From Halobacteriales archaeon QH_10_67_13 (lineage in GTDB: Archaea; Halobacteriota; Halobacteria; Halobacteriales; Haloarculaceae), in assembly GCA_003021335.1 (NCBI GenBank), contig PXQL01000086.1, forward strand, positions 1 through 6,719: a stretch of DNA of 6,719 bases. Direction: 5' to 3'. This document shows positions 1 to 6,068 of the stretch, in pieces. Below the pieces are notes generated by a model, which was not told the origin of the DNA, made no database searches, and saw only the letters and a list, made by a program, of their open reading frames with translations. The first letter of the stretch is position 1, and each line of letters opens with the position of its first letter. The position numbers and the translations under genes were made by a program.

Positions 1-432
1 TTCGTGGCCGCGACAAAACAGGTACTCCCGGCTGCGATCGTACTTGGGTCTGCGTCGATGGGCAGCGAGCTCCGGATCGCAAGGACGGCCGTACTGGAAA
101 CGATCACCGCAGACTACGTCCAGACTGCAAGGGCAAACGGCGTCACGCGGCGGTCGTTAGTCTGGAAGCACGTTCTCCGCAACGCGCTCGTCCCGCTGGT
201 CCCGACGATCACCAACGAGGCGTTCCTGCTCATCGGCGGCTCTGTTATCGTTGAGGTCGTGTTCGGAATCAACGGGATCGGGTGGCTCTTTTTTCAGGCG
301 GCGCTCAACGGCGACCTGCCGCTGGTCACGGGACTCGTATTCGTGTTCCTTCTCGTGGTTGTCGCGATCAACATCGCTCAGGATCTGCTGTACGTGCTGA
401 TCGATCCGCGGGTTGGATACGGGGGGCGGTAA
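1..432 (+). CDS. dppB: DppB-type ABC importer permease, 3' part (5' end outside window)
   Basis: This is the last 143 residues of an integral membrane permease of the Dpp/Opp family, one half of the channel that carries solute released by an extracellular binding protein. The frame is open to the window's first base, so the start lies upstream; the GTG at 4 is internal. The cytoplasmic coupling loop that contacts the ATPases (EAA loop) is clear at residues 39-65: YVQTARANG, then HVLRNALVP. It is followed by hydrophobic segments at about 68-90 and 107-131, with the motifs GGSVIVEVVF and GINGIGWL between and around them. The C-terminus, LLYVLIDPR, is the standard DppB ending (LLYxxxDPR). The TAA stop lies 2 bases before the dppC start, so the two are co-transcribed. 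Family assignment is very secure. The substrate is not determined by the sequence. Confidence 0.95.
   Translation, partial: FVAATKQVLPAAIVLGSASMGSELRIARTAVLETITADYVQTARANGVTRRSLVWKHVLRNALVPLVPTITNEAFLLIGGSVIVEVVFGINGIGWLFFQAALNGDLPLVTGLVFVFLLVVVAINIAQDLLYVLIDPRVGYGGR
425..430 (+). promoter_or_regulatory. Weak Shine-Dalgarno-like element for dppC
   Basis: GGCGGT, within a run of G residues at the end of dppB, lies 4 bases before the GTG at 435. It resembles GGAGGT, the complement of the haloarchaeal 16S rRNA tail, with one mismatch, and its spacing is short. It modestly supports 435 over the in-frame GTG at 441. Re-initiation by ribosomes finishing dppB could also suffice. Confidence 0.3.
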
Positions 433-434
433 GC

Positions 435-2165
435 GTGAGCGTGGACGACCCACTCGTCGGATCGGACCCCCTCAGAGACCGACTTCGAGCGACTCCGGTC
501 CCGGCGGTTGTCTGGGTCCTCGGGGTGCTCGTTTTGCTGGGGCTCCAGGCGGGTCGCATCGGTCCCGGGATCGCTAGCCTCGGGATGGAACTCGTGACCG
601 CCACAACCGTCGCCGTCGCGTGGATCGCCGACGGATTCGGCGGTCCCTGGTGGCGGCGAGTGGCCGCAGGTATCGCAGTCGCAACCGTCGGACTCGCGGT
701 CAACCGCCTCTCCGGGCGGTCGCCGGTCAGGTGGATCCTCGCTCATGCCGGACGGCTCGACTCGTTCCCCGGCGGTCGCCGCCTGTCTCGCCTCGATCGA
801 GCGATCGACGACTTGCTCGTCACCGTCGGGATCGCAGGAATGGGATGGCTCGTCGTCCGGACCGGCCTTCTCGGTCCTGTCCGGACGGTTGGAGGAGCCG
901 TCCAGGCAGGACTGACCGCGCTCAGCGGCGTTCCAACCCTGCCCGGCCGCGAACTGGTGCCGAACCGGGGATACCAGACCCCCGACGGGACCTGGCACGG
1001 TCCCTTTCTTGGACTCTCGCCTGCGGTCGCCTGGGGCCTGCGCGTTCTGCTTGTCGCGGCGTACGTGGCGGTGTGGCTGGGTTGGCTCGGCGTCGGCTAC
1101 CGGTGGTATCGCAGACACTACAGGCGGGCCGACTGGACCCCCCGCGATGATGTTCTCCGCCGACTCCGAGGGCACCGATGGGGACAGTTCGGGATGCTCG
1201 TCGTGGCCGCCTTTCTTGCGATGGCGCTGTTTGCGCCGACACTCGGGACAACGACCGCCGAACAGAACATATATTCGCCGTTCAGCAATTCAATCGAGCA
1301 CTACGACACTGACGCCGGCGAGGTGACGGAACTGCTCGTCGGGCAGGCGAACCTGCAGACCACCTCTGAGGGGTACCCGGGACGGAACGTTGGCCCTCTG
1401 AGCTACGACCAGTACGACCGTTTTCACCCGTTTGGGACGATGACTGACGGGAAGGACCTATTTACCTTTTTGATGCACGGTGCGCGTGTGTCGCTGCTGA
1501 TCGGACTGTTGAGTGTTGCTGTCAGCGCGGCCCTTGCGATGGTGTTTGCGCTGATCTCGGCGTACTACCGGGGACTCGCGGATCTGCTCTTGGTCGTCGT
1601 TGGGGACACGATTATGGGTGTCCCGCGGCTCCTGTTGCTCATTTTGTTGACCGTGTTGCTCTCCGATACGTGGCTGGCCGAGATTTACGACGGTGGCGCC
1701 CTCTTGGCGCTGGTTCTGGCTGGAACCGGCTGGCCGTTCCTCTGGCGTTCGTTTCGCGGGCCGGCCCTACAGACCGCCGAACGAGACTGGGTCGACGCTG
1801 CCCGGAGCTACGGACAGTCGCCCGGAGGGATTATGCGACTGCACCTGCTGCCATACCTCGTGGGATACCTGCTGATCTACAGCTCACTGGTCCTCGGCGG
1901 GGTCATCCTCGCGATCGCCGGGCTATCCTTCCTTGGCCTCGGCATTACCGCTCCGACCCCAGAGTGGGGACGCGCGGTCGACCTGGGTCGGGAGTACGTT
2001 GCGACCCAGTCCTGGCACATCTCGCTGATCCCCGGCGCGATGATAACACTCGTCGTGATGGCGTTCAACGCCGTCGGTGATGCGCTCCGGGACGCGGTCG
2101 ATCCACAGAGCGACGCCGGCGTGACCGACGCCAGCGAGACTGAATCGAGAGGTGGTGGAGCGTGA
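435..2165 (+). CDS. dppC: DppC-type ABC importer permease with a long extra N-terminal membrane region
   Basis: This is the second channel subunit of the Dpp/Opp-type importer, 576 residues against roughly 300 for bacterial DppC. The canonical part starts near residue 245: a membrane segment at about 252-270 (the OppC_N type region), then HPFGTMTDGKDLFTFL and GARVSLLIG at about 331-357, corresponding to the bacterial HPFGTDxxGRDxxSR and GARVSL motifs. Membrane segments follow at about 355-378, 382-409, 421-437, 475-500 and 530-545. The ATPase-coupling EAA loop is at 452-473 (DAARSYG, then LHLLP). The end, FNAVGDALRDAVDP, is typical of DppC. Residues 1-245 are extra, with hydrophobic stretches near 22-38, 76-90, 123-143 and 196-222 and a polar segment at about 165-190. 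I chose the GTG at 435 because it follows the dppB stop by 2 bases; the open frame further upstream overlaps dppB, and GTG 441 is an alternative. Confidence 0.94.
   Translation: MSVDDPLVGSDPLRDRLRATPVPAVVWVLGVLVLLGLQAGRIGPGIASLGMELVTATTVAVAWIADGFGGPWWRRVAAGIAVATVGLAVNRLSGRSPVRWILAHAGRLDSFPGGRRLSRLDRAIDDLLVTVGIAGMGWLVVRTGLLGPVRTVGGAVQAGLTALSGVPTLPGRELVPNRGYQTPDGTWHGPFLGLSPAVAWGLRVLLVAAYVAVWLGWLGVGYRWYRRHYRRADWTPRDDVLRRLRGHRWGQFGMLVVAAFLAMALFAPTLGTTTAEQNIYSPFSNSIEHYDTDAGEVTELLVGQANLQTTSEGYPGRNVGPLSYDQYDRFHPFGTMTDGKDLFTFLMHGARVSLLIGLLSVAVSAALAMVFALISAYYRGLADLLLVVVGDTIMGVPRLLLLILLTVLLSDTWLAEIYDGGALLALVLAGTGWPFLWRSFRGPALQTAERDWVDAARSYGQSPGGIMRLHLLPYLVGYLLIYSSLVLGGVILAIAGLSFLGLGITAPTPEWGRAVDLGREYVATQSWHISLIPGAMITLVVMAFNAVGDALRDAVDPQSDAGVTDASETESRGGGA
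2149..2154 (+). promoter_or_regulatory. Shine-Dalgarno sequence for dppD
   Basis: GAGGTG lies 7 bases before the GTG at 2162, inside the last codons of dppC. It matches six consecutive bases of GGAGGTGA, the complement of the archaeal 16S rRNA 3' end. With the GTGA stop/start overlap it supports translation of dppD from 2162, by re-initiation or direct binding. Confidence 0.6.
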
Positions 2166-3373
2166 CCCAGCCAGTGCTGTCCGTGACTAACCTTCGGACG
2201 ACCTTCCGGACCAACCGAGAGACGGTCCGAGCTGTCGACGGCGCGAGTCTACGTCTCGGACAACAGGAGACGCTGGGGATCGTCGGTGAGTCCGGATCGG
2301 GTAAAAGCGTTACCGCACGTTCGATTATGGGACTGGTCGACGACCCCGGACGGGTCGACCCCGACAGCGAGATCCGGTATCATACCCCGGCGTTCGTCGA
2401 GCAGGTCGCCCGCGAGTACCCCGACCGTGTCCGGTGGGCGACAGACGGCGAGCCCGATGACTCAGAGACGGATTTTGTTACCGTCACCGCCGGCTCCCGT
2501 TCCGGCTCGAGTCCGGGCTCGGAACCGGCCGTGACCGTCGACCGCGGGTCGGTCGAGCTCGTCGGCGCACCGGCTGATGTCGTTCGGTCGGTCCGAGGGG
2601 GCGAGATAGCGATGGTGTTTCAGGACGCGCTCAGCAGTCTCAATCCCGTCTATACGGTCGGCAATCAGATCGAGGAGCTACTCGGCGTCCACCAAGGGTT
2701 GTCGGGCTCGGCGGCGACCGAGGCGGCCGCCGAGCTACTCGAGAGCGTCGGCATCCCAGACCCGGAGCAACGACTCGATGAGTACCCACACCAGTTCAGC
2801 GGCGGTATGCAACAGCGTGCGGTCATCGCGCTCGCTCTCGCGTGCGATCCCGAGGTACTGCTCTGTGACGAGCCGACGACCGCGCTTGATGTGACCATCC
2901 AGGCACAGATTCTTGAGTTGCTTGCGCGGCTCAAACAAGAGCGAGACCTCTCGATCGTACTTATCACTCACGACATGGGTGTCGTTGCGCAGGTCGCGGA
3001 CGCCGTCGCGGTAATGTATGCCGGCGAGGTCGTTGAGCGGGCGCCAGTTGCGGAGATATTCGATCGGCCTAAGCATCCGTACACCCGGGGACTGCTCCAG
3101 AGTATCCCCGGGCTGAGCGGCGGTGTCGACCGCCTCCCGACGATTGAGGGAAGTGTTCCCACGCCAACTGAGCCGGCGACCGACTGTCGGTTCGCACCGC
3201 GGTGTCCGAAGGCCTTCGAAGAGTGCGAGAACGTCCACCCCGAGCCGGTCGCCATCGATCCCGCGACCGGCCCCGCGACGGCGCCGGCAGCCTGTCTGTT
3301 GTATCCCGCAGACGGACCGCTCGACCAGCGCCTGCAGGCACACACCGAAGACACTGCAGATGCCGAACAATGA
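2162..3373 (+). CDS. dppD: DppD-type ABC importer ATPase with an insertion before the Q-loop
   Basis: This is one of the two cytoplasmic ATPases powering the importer, 403 residues compared with about 330 in bacterial DppD. All nucleotide-binding elements are present: Walker A GESGSGKS (42-49), Q-loop Gln154 in MVFQD, signature FSGGMQQR (212-219), Walker B VLLCDEP with Asp236 and Glu237, D-loop ALD, and switch His270 in ITHD. The C-terminal oligopeptide-transporter extension follows (HPYTRGLLQSIPG at 305-317), with four cysteines C342-x5-C348-x6-C355-x22-C378. Structures of related transporters report an iron-sulfur cluster at such a motif. About 65 residues at roughly 65-130, acidic and Ser/Gly-rich toward the end, have no counterpart in bacterial DppD. 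The GTG start overlaps the dppC stop (GTGA) and has a good Shine-Dalgarno sequence. It should be catalytically competent. Confidence 0.95.
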   Translation: MTQPVLSVTNLRTTFRTNRETVRAVDGASLRLGQQETLGIVGESGSGKSVTARSIMGLVDDPGRVDPDSEIRYHTPAFVEQVAREYPDRVRWATDGEPDDSETDFVTVTAGSRSGSSPGSEPAVTVDRGSVELVGAPADVVRSVRGGEIAMVFQDALSSLNPVYTVGNQIEELLGVHQGLSGSAATEAAAELLESVGIPDPEQRLDEYPHQFSGGMQQRAVIALALACDPEVLLCDEPTTALDVTIQAQILELLARLKQERDLSIVLITHDMGVVAQVADAVAVMYAGEVVERAPVAEIFDRPKHPYTRGLLQSIPGLSGGVDRLPTIEGSVPTPTEPATDCRFAPRCPKAFEECENVHPEPVAIDPATGPATAPAACLLYPADGPLDQRLQAHTEDTADAEQ

Positions 3374-4737
3374 CCGAGCACACCCGAGACTCTCAAGCGC
3401 CGGAGCCGGACGCGTCGGCCCGTGACTCGCCGCGATCGGGGCCAGACGATCCACTCGTAGTCGTTGAGGGCCTGCGAACGTACTACGATGACGACCGACT
3501 GATCGGCGGGTCGCCGGTCAAGGCCGTCGACGGCGTTTCGTTTGCGGTCGGCCGCGGCGAGACGCTGGGGATCGTCGGTGAGTCCGGCTGTGGGAAGACG
3601 ACCCTCGCCCGGAGCCTGCTCCGGCTCGAAGAGATCGACGGCGGGACAGTCTCGTTCGACGGTACCGACGTGACCTCGCTTGGGAAACGCGAACTCAAGC
3701 GGTGGCGTCAGAACGCACAGATGGTCTATCAGGACCCGACGACCAGTATCAACGAGCGGCTGACCGTCGGGAAGATCGTCCGCGAGCCACTCGAGGTCCA
3801 CGGCTGGAAGACTCCAGAAAGCCGCCGCCGCCGCGTCACGGAGCTGCTCGATCTCGTTGGACTCCGGTCTGAGCACTACCACCGGTATCCCCACCAGTTC
3901 TCCGGCGGGCAACGCCAGCGGATCGGGATCGCTCGGGCGCTCGCGCTCGAACCGGAGTTTCTCGTCCTCGACGAGCCGGTCTCGGCGCTGGACGTCTCCG
4001 TGCAGGCGAAGATCCTCAATCTGCTGGCTGACCTGCAGGACGAGCTCGGACTCACCTACCTGCTCATCGCACACGACCTGAGCGTGGTTCGACACGTTTG
4101 TGACCGGGTCGCGGTGATGTATCTCGGAAAGCTGATGGAGGTGAGCCCGACGGAACGGCTATTCCGGGATCCGGCGAACCCCTACACTCGGTCGTTACTC
4201 TCGGCGATTCCTGTCCCTGATCCCAGCGCCGGCACAGACCGGATCACACTCCGGGGGACACCACCGAGTCCACGGGACCCTCCGAGCGGCTGCGTGTTCT
4301 CGACGCGGTGTCCGTTCGAGATCCACAATCCGGTCTACAACGAGCTCAGCGACCAACAGCGGGCACAGATCGAACGATTCCGCGAGGCTATCCGCGACCG
4401 CGCTGCAGAGACGGTCTTCGGGCGGCTCGGAAAGCGGGTGCGTGGTGACCGCCCCACGCCCGCCGGAGAGCTAGTCGAGGAGCTGTTCGCGCGTTCGGAG
4501 TACCCTCCGTCGGTCACCGAGACCCTTGAGGAAGCGGCGTCGCTGGTCGCCGACGGTGAGGTAGGGGCGGCACACTCGCTACTCGAAGCCGAGTTTGCCA
4601 CGGTCTGTGAGACCGAGACCCCCGAGGAGTACGCCGTTGACGAGGGCCAGTACAGCCGGTGTCACCGCCACCGTCAGGAGTACGACGAGCCAGACCAGGC
4701 CCGCGAGGGCGCAGAACGGTTCTCCTCACGCCGGTAA
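3370..4737 (+). CDS. dppF: DppF-type ABC importer ATPase with a large C-terminal insertion
   Basis: This is the partner ATPase to DppD, 455 residues compared with about 330 in bacterial DppF. The ATG at 3370 overlaps the dppD stop (ATGA); the open frame extends upstream but only as a shadow of dppD. Residues 1-28 form a polar, acidic tail. The core has Walker A GESGCGKT (70-77), Q-loop Gln121 in VYQDP, signature FSGGQRQR (177-184), Walker B FLVLDEP with Asp201 and Glu202, and His235 in IAHD. NPYTRSLLSAIPVPDP (270-285) opens the oligopeptide-transporter C-terminal extension. Its cysteines are spaced C308-x5-C314-x98-C413-x17-C431: the usual x6 gap between the second and third has grown by about 92 residues. 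This insertion (about 320-410) is charged and looks helical, for example AQIERFREAIRDRAAETVFG. No nucleotide-binding residue is missing, so the ATPase is probably active. Confidence 0.95.
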   Translation: MTEHTRDSQAPEPDASARDSPRSGPDDPLVVVEGLRTYYDDDRLIGGSPVKAVDGVSFAVGRGETLGIVGESGCGKTTLARSLLRLEEIDGGTVSFDGTDVTSLGKRELKRWRQNAQMVYQDPTTSINERLTVGKIVREPLEVHGWKTPESRRRRVTELLDLVGLRSEHYHRYPHQFSGGQRQRIGIARALALEPEFLVLDEPVSALDVSVQAKILNLLADLQDELGLTYLLIAHDLSVVRHVCDRVAVMYLGKLMEVSPTERLFRDPANPYTRSLLSAIPVPDPSAGTDRITLRGTPPSPRDPPSGCVFSTRCPFEIHNPVYNELSDQQRAQIERFREAIRDRAAETVFGRLGKRVRGDRPTPAGELVEELFARSEYPPSVTETLEEAASLVADGEVGAAHSLLEAEFATVCETETPEEYAVDEGQYSRCHRHRQEYDEPDQAREGAERFSSRR

Positions 4738-4756
4738 TACACCCGATAACCGCCGG

Positions 4757-4776
4757 GGCGAGCCGCCGGTCTCGCC
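4757..4776 (+). repeat. Short inverted repeat after the transporter operon
   Basis: GGCGAG (4757-4762) and CTCGCC (4771-4776) are exact reverse complements around an 8-base loop, between dppF and the SAHH-like gene. The stem could fold in the 3' end of the operon transcript. No T-rich run follows it, whereas U-tracts are the usual archaeal termination signal, so calling it a terminator would be a guess. In DNA this GC-rich, a 6-base stem can also arise by chance. Confidence 0.25.
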
Positions 4777-4785
4777 GAGAGCCAA

Positions 4786-4792
4786 CATATTT
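4786..4792 (+). promoter_or_regulatory. Probable TATA box for the SAHH-like gene (leaderless transcript)
   Basis: CATATTT is the only AT-rich block in the GC-rich 79-base gap, centred about 28 bases before the ATG at 4817. Haloarchaeal TATA boxes usually sit about 25-30 bases before the transcription start. That would place the start at or within a few bases of the ATG, the leaderless arrangement common in these organisms. No Shine-Dalgarno sequence is visible before the ATG, which fits. The gene could therefore be transcribed separately from the transporter operon. Confidence 0.6.
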
Positions 4793-4816
4793 GAGCCGCT
4801 AAGACTGTTTCGCGGT

Positions 4817-6046
4817 ATGTCAACCACAGAGTGGGGCCCGCTCGCAGCCGTCCACGAGCGGTCGCCGCTGTTGCGTGCCACCCGAGACCGATACGCCGAG
4901 ACGACGCCGTTCGCGGGACTGACCGTCGGCGTGTCCGCGCCGCTCACGCCACACACCGGCCTGTTTGTCGATGTCCTGGCGACTGGCGGAGCCGACGTAC
5001 TCGTGACCGGCGAGGCCGGAAGCACCGACCCGGCTGTCGTCGAGTGGCTCCGCGACCGGTCAGGAGTCACACCGCCCGCGAGCGCTGGACTGTCGGCCTC
5101 CGAACTGACTGACACCCGCCGGGAGCTGCTTGAGGCCGGCTTGGACCTTATCGCCGACGACGGCGCACACCTGGTGAGTCTCCTCCACGACGAGTTCCCC
5201 GACGCGGCTGCCGCTGTCAGGGGAGCCTGTGAACAGACGACCGGCGGAATCACCCGCCTGCAGGCGATGGCCGAACGGGACCGGCTTGCGTTCCCGGTCT
5301 ACGATATTAACGGCGCGCCAATGAAACGCCAGTTCGACAACGTCCACGGGACCGCCGAGAGTTCCCTGACAGCGATCGCCGAGCTGACCGATATAATGTT
5401 CGCGGGCTCGGTCGCCGTCGTCGCAGGGTACGGCCGCTGTGGACGCGGACTCGCGCGCAAGCTCAGGAGCCTCGGCGCCCGGACGATCGTCACCGAGGTT
5501 GATCCACGGAAGGCTCTGGAAGCGCTCGCCGACGGCCACGATGTTCGCCCGATGTCGCAGGCAGTCGGCGACGCCGACCTCGTTATCACCGCGACCGGCC
5601 GGTACCGCGTCCTGCGGGCCGAACACCTCGACGAGCTCGCCGACGGCACCGTGATCGCCTCGATCGGCAGCGCAATCGAGATCGATGACGAAGCTCTGGC
5701 CGACGCTGCCACCGTCGAACGCCGCGACTCCGGTGTTGCTCGGTACACGTTCACCGACGGTCGAACCGTGTCGTTGCTCACCGACGGACGAGTGGTGAAC
5801 CTCGCGGCGCCGGACGGCACCGGCAACCCCAGTGCGGTGATGGACACGACCTTTGCGCTGATGTCGCGGGGGCTGGCCGCGCTCGCTGAGGGTGTCGACC
5901 ACTCGCCGGGGCTGTACGACGTACCCGATCGGATCGACCGGGCGGTCGCGACTGAGAAACTCGCCGCGATGGGCGTCGAGATCGACGAGGTATCGCCCGA
6001 GCAACGCGCGTACCACGAGGAGTGGCAGACCCACGACGCCGGGTGA
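4817..6046 (+). CDS. S-adenosylhomocysteine hydrolase-like NAD-binding protein, divergent active site
   Basis: This 409-residue protein has the fold of adenosylhomocysteinase, the NAD-dependent enzyme that splits S-adenosylhomocysteine into homocysteine and adenosine. Recognisable segments are LIADDGAHL (111-119), EQTTGGITRLQAM (139-151), PMKRQFDNVHGTAES (168-182), the NAD-binding glycine motif VVAGYGRCGRG (201-211), VTEVDPRKALEA (225-236), GRVVNLAAP (324-332) and NPSAVMDTTFALM (337-349). Against human numbering, aligned by eye, it keeps Asp131 (D115), Lys186 (K170), Asp190 (D174), Asn191 (N175) and the NAD-ribose Glu243 (E227). It lacks His55 (P42), Glu59 (H46), Glu156 (Q140), His301 (S285) and His353 (N337), and the usual CNPLST segment is degraded. 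The C-terminal tail is short, as in archaeal enzymes generally. I therefore call the family confidently but not the reaction; the protein may act on another nucleoside-like compound or be regulatory. The ATG at 4817 is chosen because family similarity begins just after it and a TATA box fits. The upstream open frame to 4595 is a dppF shadow. Confidence 0.88.
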   Translation: MSTTEWGPLAAVHERSPLLRATRDRYAETTPFAGLTVGVSAPLTPHTGLFVDVLATGGADVLVTGEAGSTDPAVVEWLRDRSGVTPPASAGLSASELTDTRRELLEAGLDLIADDGAHLVSLLHDEFPDAAAAVRGACEQTTGGITRLQAMAERDRLAFPVYDINGAPMKRQFDNVHGTAESSLTAIAELTDIMFAGSVAVVAGYGRCGRGLARKLRSLGARTIVTEVDPRKALEALADGHDVRPMSQAVGDADLVITATGRYRVLRAEHLDELADGTVIASIGSAIEIDDEALADAATVERRDSGVARYTFTDGRTVSLLTDGRVVNLAAPDGTGNPSAVMDTTFALMSRGLAALAEGVDHSPGLYDVPDRIDRAVATEKLAAMGVEIDEVSPEQRAYHEEWQTHDAG

Positions 6047-6051
6047 GAGCG

Positions 6052-6068
6052 CTCAGCGAGTCACTGAG
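6052..6068. repeat. Short inverted repeat at the convergent gene junction
   Basis: CTCAG (6052-6056) and CTGAG (6064-6068) are reverse complements around a 7-base loop, beside an 8-base palindrome GAGCGCTC (6047-6054). They lie exactly where the SAHH-like gene and the minus-strand binding-protein gene end against each other. A shared bidirectional terminator is possible, but the stems are short and no T-tract is seen on either strand, so this is weak. Confidence 0.2.

Noticed and set aside
282..434. Upstream extension of dppC to the GTG at 282
   Set aside because: It would overlap dppB by about 150 bases, and the extra residues are Arg/Gly-rich shadow sequence. GTG 435 directly after the dppB stop is far more likely.
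620..1150. 176-codon plus-strand frame inside dppC
   Set aside because: Its composition is dominated by Arg, Pro and Ser, typical of a shifted frame in GC-rich DNA. I considered it because the dppC extension is unusual, but it lacks any motif and the dppC frame reads through without a break.
378..1175. 265-codon open frame on the minus strand across the dppC N-terminal region
   Set aside because: It is antisense to a real gene, rich in Arg/Pro/Asp/Gly as GC-rich shadow frames are, with no recognisable motif. The plus-strand frame there encodes plausible membrane helices joined to the DppC core.
2968..4095. 375-codon minus-strand frame opposite dppD and dppF
   Set aside because: It lies antisense to two unmistakable ABC ATPases and has no domain signature. 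Its length reflects codon bias on the sense strand.
2162..4737. dppD and dppF as a duplicated or frameshifted single ATPase gene
   Set aside because: Both have complete, distinct ATPase motif sets and different C-terminal extensions. The pair is the normal heterodimer of this importer family, and the ATGA overlap is a normal junction.
4595..4816. Upstream extension of the SAHH-like gene into dppF
   Set aside because: The 74 added residues are Arg/Pro/Thr-rich and unlike the family, overlap dppF, and would place the TATA box inside the gene.
5060..6034. 324-codon minus-strand frame opposite the SAHH-like gene
   Set aside because: It is a shadow of the sense gene, whose NAD-binding and family motifs are clear. 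The minus frame shows none.
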